From Sphingomonadales bacterium (GTDB taxonomy: Bacteria; Pseudomonadota; Alphaproteobacteria; Sphingomonadales; Sphingomonadaceae), in assembly GCA_016720115.1 (NCBI GenBank), contig JADJXT010000002.1, positions 496,001 to 560,000 of the forward strand: a DNA stretch of 64,000 nucleotides, in the 5' to 3' direction. Each line of letters opens with the position of its first letter. Within the stretch, counting starts at the first letter, position 1. The notes under the pieces were generated by a model. The model saw only the letters and a program-made list of their open reading frames with translations. It was not told where the DNA came from and did not search any database. Shown here in pieces: positions 23,583 to 33,492 of the stretch. Both the position numbers and the translations under genes were made by a program.

Positions 23583-24763
23583 GAAGCTGCTTTCCGTGCA
23601 AGGGCTGGTTCGGCGGCGCCAAAGCCAAGGCCCGATTGTTCTGTGTTGGTAATGGCGTGCATCAATGGGGCGCGCCCAAAGGATTCGACCAGATCAGCCA
23701 GATCGTGCACCGCATCGGGGCGACCGCAACTTTTTGCCGCACGGGCAGCGTTTTCCAGCGTTTCAGGGATGAGTGCCATTTTCTGGATCTGCTTGGCGAG
23801 TTCGACTGGTGTAAAGGCCGATTGCTTGATCGCACGCGCGCCGCCCGCCTTCACCATTTCACCGACGTTATACGCCTGATGGTTGTCCATCGCCGAGGGC
23901 AGCGGAATCAGGATGGCCGGGCGTCCCGCGCAGGTCAGCTCGGCAATCGTCGAGGCCCCTGCCCGCCCGATCACCAGATGCGACCAGCCGAGCCTTTCGG
24001 GGAAATCCTCCAGATAGGTCGCCAATTGGGCGGGTATCTGATGGTCGGCATAGGTCTTGCGCACGATCTCGAGGTCTTCGGCGCGGCACTGCTGGGTAAC
24101 CTGCAACCGGCGGCGCAAATTGAGCGGAAGGCGCGCCAGCGCGTCGGGCACGACTTCGGAGAGGATCGACGCGCCCTGGCTGCCGCCCGTCACCAGCACG
24201 CGGAAAACACCATCCTCGATAAAGGGCGGGAAGGGTTCGTCGCGCAGCGAAATGACTTCGGCACGCACCGGATTTCCGACCAGATGAACCTTGCCTTCGT
24301 GGCGCGATTTAACCCGCTGCACATCGGGATAGGCGGTGGCTATTGCGTCCACCTTGCCTGCCACCAGCCGGTTGACCCGCCCCAGCACGGCATTCTGTTC
24401 GTGTATGGCGGTCGGCACCTTGTTGGCGAAGGCCGCCAGCAGCGCAGGCAGCGCCGGATAGCCGCCGAAGCCGACCACCGCTGTCGGATCGAATTCGTGT
24501 AACAGCGCGCGCGCCATTGCCCGCCCGCGCCAGATGTTGCGCGCAGCCGCCAGCCATCCGCGCGGGCCACCCGCAACGCGCCCCGCGGGCATGATGTGCA
24601 TCTCCATGCCATCGGGCAGCCCCGGAATGGTCGAGCCGCGATTGTCGGTGATGAGGGCAACCTGATGGCCGCGCCGCATCAGCTCTGCCCCCAGAGCATA
24701 AGCCGGAATGATGTGGCCGCCAGTGCCACCTGCGGCGAGAACGAAATTGCGCGATACGCTCAT
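23579..24763 (-). CDS. murG: Undecaprenyldiphospho-muramoylpentapeptide beta-N-acetylglucosaminyltransferase
   Basis: Inner-face membrane-associated GT-B transferase that converts lipid I to lipid II. The N-terminus carries the G-loop AAGGTGGHIIPAYALGAEL; the second G-loop VTGGSQGASIL and the UDP-GlcNAc site (VIGRAGASTIAELTCAGRPAI, then LPSAMDNHQ) are present. At 394 residues it is slightly longer than E. coli MurG (355), with extra C-terminal residues. It begins two bases after the ftsW stop and overlaps murC. Confidence 0.97.
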   Translation of the reverse strand: MSVSRNFVLAAGGTGGHIIPAYALGAELMRRGHQVALITDNRGSTIPGLPDGMEMHIMPAGRVAGGPRGWLAAARNIWRGRAMARALLHEFDPTAVVGFGGYPALPALLAAFANKVPTAIHEQNAVLGRVNRLVAGKVDAIATAYPDVQRVKSRHEGKVHLVGNPVRAEVISLRDEPFPPFIEDGVFRVLVTGGSQGASILSEVVPDALARLPLNLRRRLQVTQQCRAEDLEIVRKTYADHQIPAQLATYLEDFPERLGWSHLVIGRAGASTIAELTCAGRPAILIPLPSAMDNHQAYNVGEMVKAGGARAIKQSAFTPVELAKQIQKMALIPETLENAARAAKSCGRPDAVHDLADLVESFGRAPLMHAITNTEQSGLGFGAAEPALARKAAS

Positions 24764-24765
24764 TC

Positions 24766-25989
24766 CTAGCGCCCATTCCCGATATAAGGTGACTGGTCAA
24801 GGAAAGGGTTGCGCCGCGTCAGTGCGAGCATCAATCCGCAGCACAGGCATAGTGCCAGCGTCGAAGACCCGCCATAGCTGATGAAGGGCAACGTCATGCC
24901 CTTCGAGGGGAAAATGCCGAGGTTGACCGCAATATTTATCATCGCCTGCCCGCAAAACTGGGCGGCCAGCCCGGTTACGGCGAGGAGGATGAACTGGTCC
25001 TGTTCGTCGAGCATGCGGATGACGACGCGGACGAGGATTGCGAAAAACAGCACGGCGATCACCATGCAGGCGAGCAGCCCGAATTCCTCACCTACTACAG
25101 AGAAGATATAGTCGGTATGCGCCTCTGGCAGCGCAAATTTTCGCGTGCCAAGGCCCGGACCGGTGCCGACCAGCCCCCCTGCAGTCAGCGTTGCCATGGC
25201 AAGCTTGTCATGCGTGATGCCATCGGTACCGAATATCCAGGCATCGATGCGCTGCTGTGCCACAGGATAGAAATTATAGGCAGCGATGATCCCGATAAGG
25301 CCGCCAACCGCGCTTGACCAAAGCAGCTTTGCCTGCACACCCGAAACCATCATCAACGCGAACCAGATTCCGCAGAAAAGGATCGTCTGGCCAAGGTCAG
25401 GCTGCAACATCAACAATCCGCAGATCAGCGCTGTAAATCCCATTGTGATGATCCGTACCGGCAAAGTTGGATCGCGCTGACGCCAGCTGATAATCCAGGC
25501 CATGGTGACCGCGTAGCAGGGCTTCAGAAATTCCGATGGCTGGAAGCTGGCCGGTCCAAGCCCGAACCAGCGTTGCGAACCATTTACTTCCTTGCCCAAC
25601 ATGGGAACGAAGATGAGGAGCAGAAGGAAAAAGCAAAAGCCGCCGATTGCGATGCGTTTTGCCTGTTCGCGCGGGTACATTGAAATCACAAGCATGAAGG
25701 GCACGCCCAGCGCCACCCAGGCCAGTTGCTTGTAGAAGAAATAGAGCGGACTGAGCGATTCCGTATCAGTCGAAAGACGGCGCGCCGTCGCCGGTGATCC
25801 GGCTGCAACTGCAATCAGGCCAATGGCGATCAGCACGAGAAAGAGTGACAGCAGTACCCGATCAAGCTCCCAGAACCACATGCTGAGCGGCGATCGGTCG
25901 CCCCGGCCCAGCCGGTTCGAAAGGTCGCGCTTGCCGCCAAATCCCGGCGGCAGGCTGTTTCCATTACCCTTCAATATGTCCAACATCAC
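24766..25989 (-). CDS. ftsW: Lipid II polymerase / division protein FtsW
   Basis: SEDS-family septal peptidoglycan glycosyltransferase with about ten transmembrane helices. The 407 residues include the SEDS signature near the end (GLFPSKGMTLPFISYGGSST; here written in parts: NLGIFPSKGMTLPF and ISYGGSST) and the loop GLGTRKFALPEAHTDYIFSVVGEEFG that holds the catalytic Asp region. A 45-residue cytosolic N-terminus precedes the first helix. It overlaps murD by four bases and works with FtsI encoded in the same cluster. Confidence 0.97.
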   Translation of the reverse strand: MMLDILKGNGNSLPPGFGGKRDLSNRLGRGDRSPLSMWFWELDRVLLSLFLVLIAIGLIAVAAGSPATARRLSTDTESLSPLYFFYKQLAWVALGVPFMLVISMYPREQAKRIAIGGFCFFLLLLIFVPMLGKEVNGSQRWFGLGPASFQPSEFLKPCYAVTMAWIISWRQRDPTLPVRIITMGFTALICGLLMLQPDLGQTILFCGIWFALMMVSGVQAKLLWSSAVGGLIGIIAAYNFYPVAQQRIDAWIFGTDGITHDKLAMATLTAGGLVGTGPGLGTRKFALPEAHTDYIFSVVGEEFGLLACMVIAVLFFAILVRVVIRMLDEQDQFILLAVTGLAAQFCGQAMINIAVNLGIFPSKGMTLPFISYGGSSTLALCLCCGLMLALTRRNPFLDQSPYIGNGR

Positions 25990-27275
25990 GTCCCCCTGTC
26001 GCGCAATGCAGCCACAATCTCCCGGAAACTGTCGCCCCGGTGTTCGAAATCGCGAAATTCGTCAAATGAGGCGCAGGCCGGGGAAAGAAGAACGGTTTCT
26101 CCGGCCTGTGCCACCCCGGCTGCCGCAAGCGCCGCATCACGCAGCGCCGGATATTCATTGACCCCAACCTTGCCGCGCAGCAGCCCTGCCAGCTTCGCAC
26201 CATCTTCGCCAAAAGCATAAGCCGCAACCACATTGCCAAGATGCGGCAGGCAGGCGTCAAGATCATTCCCTTTCGCCTGACCGCCAAGCAGCCAGTGGAT
26301 TGCGGGATACGCACCGAGTGCCGGTGCGGTAGAAGTCGGGTTGGTCGCCTTGCTGTCGTTAACATAGAGGACGCCAGCAATTTCGCCGATTCGTTCCATG
26401 CGATGCGCGAGGCCAGGATAGGTAGCAAGCCCGCGCTCAATGGTTTCGGCATCGATACCGAGCGCCTCACAAGCAGCAATCGCGCAGGCGACATTCTGTG
26501 CATTGTGCGGCCCCTGCAACGAGGGCCAGCGCGACTGGTCTGTGACGTTTCTGGCAGAAACGCGGCGAAGGCGGTGATGTATCCGGCTGGCAATCATCCG
26601 GCAGGGATCATCGTCAACCGCAATCACCGACACCTTGTCCGCATGCTGCATGTGGAACAGCCGTTCCTTCGACGCGGCATAATCAAGGAAGCTGTCATAG
26701 CGATCAAGATGGTCCGGCGTGATATTGGTCAGCAGCGCCACATCGCAATCGAGGCTGTGCGTCAGGTCGATCTGATAGCTAGACAGCTCAAGCACATAGA
26801 CGCCGCCTTCGGGCAAAGGCTGCTGCGAAAGGATCGGAAGGCCGATATTCCCGCCCATCAGCGACGGCAGCCCTGCCACCTGCATCATATGGTGGAGCAG
26901 CGCGGTGGTGGTTGATTTGCCGTTGGTTCCGGTGATGCCGATCACCTTGTGTGGCGGCAGTGACGCCCGGGCCAGCGCAAACAGTTCGATATCGCCGATA
27001 ATCGGCACATTGGCGTCGCGCGCCTTGTTGGCAATCGGGTGGGTATTGAGCGGCACGCCCGGCGAAAGGACGAGCCCGTCGAAACCCGCAAGGTCGATTT
27101 CCATCGGATCGGCAAAGCTTACCTCGCCCTCGACCTGCACCCGTGCTTCTTCCTTCGCATCCCAGGCGGTCACCGCAGCGCCGCTGGCGACAAGGCTCCG
27201 CACTGTCGCAAGGCCCGACCTTGCGAGGCCAAGCACTGCGTAGCGTTTGCCGCGAAAGGCCTCGGATACGATCAT
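25986..27275 (-). CDS. murD: UDP-N-acetylmuramoylalanine--D-glutamate ligase
   Basis: ATP-dependent ligase that adds D-glutamate to UDP-MurNAc-L-Ala. The 429 residues contain the Rossmann-like start (AVLGLARSGLATVRSLVASG), the P-loop GITGTNGKSTTTALL, the NITPDHLDRYDSF segment and the C-terminal YVNDSKATNPTSTAPAL. Four-base overlaps link it to mraY and ftsW, so the whole block is likely read as one long transcript. Confidence 0.97.
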   Translation of the reverse strand: MIVSEAFRGKRYAVLGLARSGLATVRSLVASGAAVTAWDAKEEARVQVEGEVSFADPMEIDLAGFDGLVLSPGVPLNTHPIANKARDANVPIIGDIELFALARASLPPHKVIGITGTNGKSTTTALLHHMMQVAGLPSLMGGNIGLPILSQQPLPEGGVYVLELSSYQIDLTHSLDCDVALLTNITPDHLDRYDSFLDYAASKERLFHMQHADKVSVIAVDDDPCRMIASRIHHRLRRVSARNVTDQSRWPSLQGPHNAQNVACAIAACEALGIDAETIERGLATYPGLAHRMERIGEIAGVLYVNDSKATNPTSTAPALGAYPAIHWLLGGQAKGNDLDACLPHLGNVVAAYAFGEDGAKLAGLLRGKVGVNEYPALRDAALAAAGVAQAGETVLLSPACASFDEFRDFEHRGDSFREIVAALRDRGT

Positions 27276-28342
27276 CTGAGCTTGAGCGTCGCCAGTCCTG
27301 CCAGTGCCAGCACGAACGAGATGATCCAGAAACGGATCACCACAGTCGATTCAGGCCAGCCCAATTGTTCGAAATGATGGTGGATCGGCGCCATCCGGAA
27401 CACGCGCCGACCGGTGCGCTTGAACCAGAACACCTGGATGATGACCGACAGCGCCTCGACCACGAACAGCCCGCCGATGATCGCCAGCACGAATTCATGG
27501 TGCGCCACCACCGCTATCGCGCCCAGCGTGCCGCCGAGAGCGAGACTGCCGGTGTCACCCATGAACACCGCAGCGGGCGGCGCATTGAACCACAGGAAAG
27601 CAAGGCCGGCACCAATGATGGCACCACACAATATGGCAAGGTCGCCAGCGCCGAGGAAGAACGGAATCCCCAGATATGCGGCATAGCGCGAATTGCCGAC
27701 CAGATAAGCGATCAGCATGAAGGCCAGCGAAGCGATGATGACAGGCATGGTTGCCAGACCGTCGAGACCGTCGGTCAGGTTCACCGCATTGCCAAAGGCA
27801 ACGATCACGAACGCGCCGAATATGATGTACCAATAGCCAAGGTCCACCACCGGCCCGTTGACGAACGGGAAATAAAGCTTCCCGCCCGACTGGTGCACGA
27901 TCAGCGCGACGGCAAAGCCGGCAATCCCGAACTCCATCAACAGTCGCAATTTGCCCGAAACGCCAGCCGTGCTGCGCTTTTTAACCTTGTCATAATCGTC
28001 CATGAAGCCGACCAGACCGAAGCCCAGCATCACGACGATGCAGGCCCAGACATAGCTGTTGGTCAGATCCATCCAGAGCAGCATCGAAATGGCGATCGAG
28101 GTCAGGATCATCAAACCGCCCATGGTCGGCGTGCCGACCTTGGCAAGATGCGTTTGCGGACCGTCCGAACGGATTGGCTGCCCCTTGCCCTGGCGGACGC
28201 GCAGCATGTTGATGAAACGCGGACCGATAATCAGGCCGATCAGAAATGCCGTTCCAACCGCAGCGCCCGAGCGGAAAGTGAGGTAGCGAAACAGGTTCAG
28301 GAAACCCGCAAAGTCGAAATATTGCGCGAGCCAGTAAAACAT
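27272..28342 (-). CDS. mraY: Phospho-N-acetylmuramoyl-pentapeptide transferase
   Basis: Integral membrane enzyme making lipid I from UDP-MurNAc-pentapeptide and undecaprenyl phosphate. The ATG at 28342 (MFYWLAQYFDFAG) shares one base with the murF stop and gives 356 residues, as in E. coli (360); the open frame upstream is out of family. Motifs are KVGTPTMGG (here AKVGTPTMGGL), GFMDDYDKV (Asp-Asp), the NAVNLTDGLDGLA loop, and FMGDTGSLALGG plus APIHHHFEQLG near the end, all active-site parts. Confidence 0.98.
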   Translation of the reverse strand: MFYWLAQYFDFAGFLNLFRYLTFRSGAAVGTAFLIGLIIGPRFINMLRVRQGKGQPIRSDGPQTHLAKVGTPTMGGLMILTSIAISMLLWMDLTNSYVWACIVVMLGFGLVGFMDDYDKVKKRSTAGVSGKLRLLMEFGIAGFAVALIVHQSGGKLYFPFVNGPVVDLGYWYIIFGAFVIVAFGNAVNLTDGLDGLATMPVIIASLAFMLIAYLVGNSRYAAYLGIPFFLGAGDLAILCGAIIGAGLAFLWFNAPPAAVFMGDTGSLALGGTLGAIAVVAHHEFVLAIIGGLFVVEALSVIIQVFWFKRTGRRVFRMAPIHHHFEQLGWPESTVVIRFWIISFVLALAGLATLKLR

Positions 28343-29730
28343 CAATCCCCTCCGTCGAGCAATGCCTCGACCACCGCGGATAGACCCACGGAATTCGACC
28401 CTTTTATCAAAATCGCATCGCCTCCACGCATATCGCTGCGCAGACGGTCCGACACATCGGCAACCGAGGCGCAATGGGCGAATTTGCCAGCCCAGGCAAC
28501 ATCAGCAGCCAACGCTTCGACCAGCGGAGCCATCTCTTCGCCGACAAGCAGCAGCAAATTTACATTTGCAGCCTCTATCGGCGCGCGCAGTTTGGCGTGG
28601 AAACGGGCCGATTGCCCGCCCAGTTCCCGCATTGCCCCCAGCACGGCGATCCTCCGGTCGGCATTGGTGTTGCCAAGCCCCTTCAAAGTCGCCGTCATCG
28701 ACGCGGGGTTGGCGTTATAGCTTTCATCGATCAAAATGGCTTCGCCGCCCGCCGCAGCCAGTCGATGCCGCGCCCCCCGCCCTTTCAGGCCACCCATGTC
28801 GGCAAGGGCCAGTCCGGCAACCGCAAGATCAGCCCCTACCACCTGAACAGCCGCCAACACCGCAAGCGAGTTTGCGACCCAGTGGTCGCCGGGCTGCGAC
28901 AATTCATATTGCAACATCCCGCCCGGAAGCTTTGCCGTGATCAGGCTGCCGCCATTGGCGCTCGCCAGATGGTCGATACAGCGGACATCGGCGCCATCCG
29001 AAAATCCGAAACCGATAATCTTGGCTGCATATTTTTCGGCGCGCCTGCGCAAACGGTCAAAATGCAGGCTGTCCGCCGGAAGAATTGCAACACCGCCCGG
29101 TTCAAGGCCTTCGAAAATTTCCGCCTTGGCATCAGCTATGCGGTCTTCGCTGCCGAAATGCTCGATATGCGCCGGGGCAATGGTCGTGACGATGGTGACA
29201 TGCGGGCGCACGAACTGCGTCAGCGCGGCAAGTTCGCCCTCATGGTTCATGCCCATTTCAAACACGCCATATTCGCTCTCGCGTGGCATGCGCGCGAGGC
29301 TCAGCGGGACGCCGACATGATTGTTGTAGCTTTTGACCGAACGGTGCGCCTTGCCCGGCTTGCAGCGTTCAAGCGCTGCAAAAAGCGCCTCTTTGGTTCC
29401 GGTTTTTCCGGCAGAACCCGTAACGCCGACAATTTTGGCGTCGACCCGTTGACGCGCGGCGATGCCAAGCTGTTCGAGTGCGCGCATGGTATCAGCCACG
29501 AGGATATGCGGGCCGTCGACGGGTGCGCTGACCACTGCGCCGCTCGCCCCGCTCGCAAAGGCTTGCGCAACGAAACGATGGCCATCGGCCTGCTCGCCCT
29601 TCATCGCAAAGAACAGGTCGCCGGGGCCGATTTCGCGCGAGTCAAAGGCAACGCCATTGCACTCAAAATCCGCATTGGCCGTGCCGCCGGTCGCGGCAAC
29701 GATTTCAGCTGAAGTCCAAAGCGGGCTCAT
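28342..29730 (-). CDS. murF: UDP-N-acetylmuramoyl-tripeptide--D-alanyl-D-alanine ligase
   Basis: Adds D-Ala-D-Ala (made by Ddl) to the UDP-MurNAc tripeptide. I place the start at 29730 (MSPLWTSAEIVAATGG, 462 residues), which creates an ATGA overlap with murE; a start three codons upstream is possible. The P-loop is GVTGSAGKTGTKEAL; also visible are EMGMNHEGELAALTQFVRP, TTIAPAHIEHFGS and IDESYNANPASM, a family hallmark. Confidence 0.97.
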   Translation of the reverse strand: MSPLWTSAEIVAATGGTANADFECNGVAFDSREIGPGDLFFAMKGEQADGHRFVAQAFASGASGAVVSAPVDGPHILVADTMRALEQLGIAARQRVDAKIVGVTGSAGKTGTKEALFAALERCKPGKAHRSVKSYNNHVGVPLSLARMPRESEYGVFEMGMNHEGELAALTQFVRPHVTIVTTIAPAHIEHFGSEDRIADAKAEIFEGLEPGGVAILPADSLHFDRLRRRAEKYAAKIIGFGFSDGADVRCIDHLASANGGSLITAKLPGGMLQYELSQPGDHWVANSLAVLAAVQVVGADLAVAGLALADMGGLKGRGARHRLAAAGGEAILIDESYNANPASMTATLKGLGNTNADRRIAVLGAMRELGGQSARFHAKLRAPIEAANVNLLLLVGEEMAPLVEALAADVAWAGKFAHCASVADVSDRLRSDMRGGDAILIKGSNSVGLSAVVEALLDGGD

Positions 29731-31154
29731 GCGGCGCACTCCCGCGCGACTTCGACATCATCGAACGGATAAACCTTATCGCCAATGATCTGGCCGACTT
29801 CATGCCCCTTGCCCGCAATCAGCACTATGTCTTCGGCAGCCGCCTGGCGGATAGCCTCGGCAATCGCTGCGCGGCGGTCGCCGATGTCGATCGCTGCCGG
29901 GGCGCCTGCGATGACTTGCCTGCGGATCATCGCAGCGTCTTCGGTGCGCGGATTATCATCGGTTACAATGACCAGATCGGCTTCGCGCTGCGCAATTTCC
30001 CCCATCAAGGGGCGCTTGCCTGCATCGCGGTCCCCGCCTGCACCGAACACAAGGATCAATTTGCCCCTGGTATGCGGTCGCAATGCGGCAATCGCAGCCT
30101 CAAGCCCGTCGGGCGTATGGGCGTAGTCCACATAGACCGGCGCACCGCAACGGCTGATGGCAGCACGCTCAAGGCGCCCGCGTACCGGTTGCAGCCGCGA
30201 GAGATTGGCAATCACGTCCTCGGCATCGCAGCCGCTGGCAATAGCGACACCCGCCGAAACCAGCGCATTTGCGGCCTGATACGCCCCGATCAGCGGCAAT
30301 TTGACTTTGCTTACTTCGCCCTGCACCGAAATTTCCAAAGTCTGGCCCAATTGGGTCGGTTCACGCGACAGCAGCTTGATACCCTGCCCCTGCGTGCCAA
30401 CCGTAATAAGACGCAGCGGCCTTTCCTTGGCGCGGACGATGGCCTTTTCGGACCACGCATCATCGGCCCAGATAACGGCGGTCGCATTATCGGTTGCCAC
30501 CTCATCAAACAGCCGCATCTTGGCCTCGAAATAGGCTTCCATCGACCCATGATAATCGAGGTGGTCGCGACCCAGATTGGTGAAGGCAACCACCGAAACG
30601 GGAACCCCGGCAATGCGATACTGGTCAAGCCCGTGGCTGGACGCCTCGAAAATCGCATGTGTCACGCCTTCGCGTTCCAGCCCTGCCATGTTGGACAGGA
30701 AGGTGACGATGTCGGGTGTGGTCAGCCCCGTTCGCACCTGCTCATCCGCTGTGGTTATCCCCAGCGTTCCGATTGACGCCGAAACATGGCCATTCATCCG
30801 CCAAAGCTGGCGCGTCATTTCTGCGGTCGAAGTCTTGCCATTCGTACCCGTTACCGCCGCGACATGCGCCGGAAAAGGCGCAAAGAAGCGGGCGGCAATC
30901 ATCGCAAAGGCCTTGCGCGGGTTGGCGTCGGCAATGTGGATTGCGCCATCGACACGTGCCTCGGAGCGGGCGACCACCGCGATGGCGCCCGCCTCAACAG
31001 CGGCAGGAATGAAATCCTCGCCGTTAAATGCAGCTCCCTGAAATGCGCCGAATATTGTGCCTGGGGCGACCTTGCGGTTATCGATGGCAAATCCGGTTAC
31101 GCGCGACGAGCCGGCATCTCCCGCCAGCTCGCCAACCAGGCTGTCGAGGTGCAT
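29727..31154 (-). CDS. murE: UDP-N-acetylmuramoyl-L-alanyl-D-glutamate--2,6-diaminopimelate ligase
   Basis: Adds the third stem residue. The motif DDNPRTED near the C-terminus contains DNPR, which in the family indicates meso-diaminopimelate rather than lysine as substrate. The P-loop is VTGTNGKTSTAEM, and TNLGRDHLDYHGSMEAY and VDYAHTPDGLEAA are present. The ATG at 31154 shares one base with the ftsI stop (475 residues); an upstream GTG at 31178 would overlap ftsI by 25 bases and is less likely. Confidence 0.97.
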   Translation of the reverse strand: MHLDSLVGELAGDAGSSRVTGFAIDNRKVAPGTIFGAFQGAAFNGEDFIPAAVEAGAIAVVARSEARVDGAIHIADANPRKAFAMIAARFFAPFPAHVAAVTGTNGKTSTAEMTRQLWRMNGHVSASIGTLGITTADEQVRTGLTTPDIVTFLSNMAGLEREGVTHAIFEASSHGLDQYRIAGVPVSVVAFTNLGRDHLDYHGSMEAYFEAKMRLFDEVATDNATAVIWADDAWSEKAIVRAKERPLRLITVGTQGQGIKLLSREPTQLGQTLEISVQGEVSKVKLPLIGAYQAANALVSAGVAIASGCDAEDVIANLSRLQPVRGRLERAAISRCGAPVYVDYAHTPDGLEAAIAALRPHTRGKLILVFGAGGDRDAGKRPLMGEIAQREADLVIVTDDNPRTEDAAMIRRQVIAGAPAAIDIGDRRAAIAEAIRQAAAEDIVLIAGKGHEVGQIIGDKVYPFDDVEVARECAA

Positions 31155-32890
31155 CAGGTGCTTCCTTTGGGAGACCAAAGGAGCGGCATCAGTTCGGAAA
31201 CGTCAACGTCGCGATGCGTATCGGGAATGATCCCGAGCTGCGGGCCGATCCGTTCGACCGTGCGCTTCACGATGGGCGCTGCGGTGAATCCTGCGGTGCG
31301 CTGGAAAGAGGTCTCGGTCGAGCCTTTGGGTTCGTCTACCATGGCGATAATGATATAACGAGGATTATCCATGGGGAAAGCCGCCGCGAAGGTCGAAACC
31401 ACAAGATTCCGTGCATAACCTCCCGCATTCGGCTTTTCTGCCGATCCTGTCTTGCCACCGACGCGATATCCAAGCGCGTCCGCCTTTTTGCCGGTGCCAT
31501 CTACGACGATCATGCGCAGCAGCTGGCGCATGCGTGCACTGGTGGCGGCGCTGAACACACGACGGCTCACCGGCTTTTGCCCGGGCTTGAACTTCTTGAG
31601 CGTTGCCGGGTGCCACATGCCGCCATTCACCATCGCGGCATAGGCCGAGGCAAGATGCAGCGGCGTCACGGACATGCCATGGCCATAGCCGACCGTCATC
31701 GTGGTCAACCGCCCCCAGTTGGTCGGCCACAAGGGGCGCGAACGTTCTGCGAGTTCAATCGAGGGCCGCCGGTCAAATTCCAGATTGCGCGCCATCTGCT
31801 CCATTTTTTGCTGGCCCAGATTGTCGGCAATCCGTGCCGTCACAATGTTTGAGCTGTGGATCAGCGTTTCGGGAACATTGAGCCAACGACCCGACGGATG
31901 GCTATCGCGGATTTTGAAACCCCCGATCGCCAGCGGCGCAGTGGCGTCGTAACGAAGCGACAGATCGCGCACGGTACCGGCATCGAGCGCAGCAGCAACC
32001 GTCAGCGGCTTGAAGGTCGACCCCAATTCAAAGACCCGGTTGGTCACGAAGTTGGTCTGGCGGCTGATCGGGTAGCGTCCGTCAACGATCACTTCGCCGT
32101 TATCCGGTATATTCGCGAATATCGGCCGGTTCGGGTTGAAAGATGGCAGGCTGGCCATGGCCAGGACTTCGCCGGTCCGCGAATCCAGGATGACGCCCGC
32201 TGCACCCTTGGCATTGGTTGTCTCCATGCCGCGGGCCAGTTCGAGTTCAAGCGCGGCCTGGATACGGACATCGATGGACAGTTCAACCGGCTTTCCGCGC
32301 GTCTCGTCCGCACGCAGATGCTTGTCCATCACCCGCTCCATACCGAGAGCACCCTTGCCATCGCGGCTGACAAAACCAAGGATATGCGCGCCCAGTTCGT
32401 GCTGCGGATAAAGGCGCGTGCTTTCGCGCGGGAATTCGATGGCTATTTCGCCCAGATTGTGGACTGCCCTGACCTCTTCCGGCAAGGCGCGCTTGCGCAG
32501 ATATCCGGATGTCTTGGCGGTCAGCTTGGCGTAGAATTCGGCTTCGGGCGTGTCAGGAAATATCCGCGCCAGCCCGGCTGCCAATTCTTTGGGATCATTC
32601 ACCAGATCGGCGGGCTTTACCCAGATCGCATAGCCCTGGATCGTCCGGGCCAGCGGCGCACCGTTGCGGTCGACAATATCGCCGCGTTCCGGCACGAATT
32701 CACCCGGCGTTGCACCAAAGGCGCGGCTGCCTTCAAAAATCGCCAGCGTCGCCAACCGACCGACGATCAGAAGCAGGAATATAGCGAACAGTCCGACCAG
32801 AATGAGCAAGCGCCAGTAAGCAATGGCGGCATGAACCCTCGTCGCATTGATAGCATGACGGCTTTGGGGCCGGACGACGAAGGTGGTCAT
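31154..32890 (-). CDS. ftsI: Septal peptidoglycan transpeptidase FtsI (PBP3)
   Basis: Class B penicillin-binding protein crosslinking septal peptidoglycan with FtsW. It has 578 residues: a short cytosolic tail, one transmembrane helix (about 28-50, RLLILVGLFAIFLLLIVGRL), a pedestal domain (ERGDIVDRNGAPLA), and the transpeptidase domain with STFK at 291-294 (nucleophile Ser291), SSN at 346-348 and KTG at 480-482. It overlaps ftsL by four bases. Confidence 0.98.
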   Translation of the reverse strand: MTTFVVRPQSRHAINATRVHAAIAYWRLLILVGLFAIFLLLIVGRLATLAIFEGSRAFGATPGEFVPERGDIVDRNGAPLARTIQGYAIWVKPADLVNDPKELAAGLARIFPDTPEAEFYAKLTAKTSGYLRKRALPEEVRAVHNLGEIAIEFPRESTRLYPQHELGAHILGFVSRDGKGALGMERVMDKHLRADETRGKPVELSIDVRIQAALELELARGMETTNAKGAAGVILDSRTGEVLAMASLPSFNPNRPIFANIPDNGEVIVDGRYPISRQTNFVTNRVFELGSTFKPLTVAAALDAGTVRDLSLRYDATAPLAIGGFKIRDSHPSGRWLNVPETLIHSSNIVTARIADNLGQQKMEQMARNLEFDRRPSIELAERSRPLWPTNWGRLTTMTVGYGHGMSVTPLHLASAYAAMVNGGMWHPATLKKFKPGQKPVSRRVFSAATSARMRQLLRMIVVDGTGKKADALGYRVGGKTGSAEKPNAGGYARNLVVSTFAAAFPMDNPRYIIIAMVDEPKGSTETSFQRTAGFTAAPIVKRTVERIGPQLGIIPDTHRDVDVSELMPLLWSPKGST

Positions 32891-33492
32891 TGCCGCTTGC
32901 GCTCCTTGTCCGACTTAGTCTGGATTTCGCGCATCAGGCTGTCCGACAGCAGGGTATCGTCCATGCGCGCGAGGCGTTCGGTGCGCGATACGGTTTCGGC
33001 CGACTTGGCCTTGGTTTCTTTGGGCTTGTCAGTGGCGAGCCGCGCATCCGCAACACGCTCCTCCCTGTCGTCCGAGGCGACCGTGCGAATGGCGGCGCTG
33101 GCATCCGCCAGGATAGACGAAGCCGCAGCGCCGCCGCCGCCAATTTCACCTGCGGGCGTGTCGACCGCGACCAGTACCGGTTTGACAAGAGGCTCCGATC
33201 CGCCAAGCCGTGCCAGTCCGCGCTCTCCGTCGATGAACTGGTCGGCCCGCGGCGGTTCATAGCCATAGAGCAGTTCGTTCCATTCTTCGAGCTGCGCCAC
33301 GCTCGCGCGGGTACGGATTTCAGCCTGCAGGAAATTGATTTCCTGGCTGGTTTCCAGAATTTCCCGGTCAATGCGCAACAGATCGCTGTGGAGTGCGGCG
33401 ACATTGAGCGAAAGCGGGTACAACAGCACCGCAATCATGAATACCAGCGCCAGCCAGCCAAGATTCTTGAGGCGCTTCATTGCAAGGGTCAT
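32887..33492 (-). CDS. ftsL: FtsL-like division protein
   Basis: Small bitopic divisome protein expected to form a coiled coil with FtsB and bind FtsQ. Assigned mainly by position between rsmH and ftsI and by topology: one membrane helix (GWLALVFMIAVLLYPLSLNVAA) followed by a heptad-like stretch (LHSDLLRIDREILETSQEIN). The ATG at 33492 overlaps the rsmH stop (ATGA), giving 201 residues. This is longer than E. coli FtsL (121): a charged, low-complexity tail of about 110 residues follows, of unknown role. Confidence 0.88.
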   Translation of the reverse strand: MTLAMKRLKNLGWLALVFMIAVLLYPLSLNVAALHSDLLRIDREILETSQEINFLQAEIRTRASVAQLEEWNELLYGYEPPRADQFIDGERGLARLGGSEPLVKPVLVAVDTPAGEIGGGGAAASSILADASAAIRTVASDDREERVADARLATDKPKETKAKSAETVSRTERLARMDDTLLSDSLMREIQTKSDKERKRQ

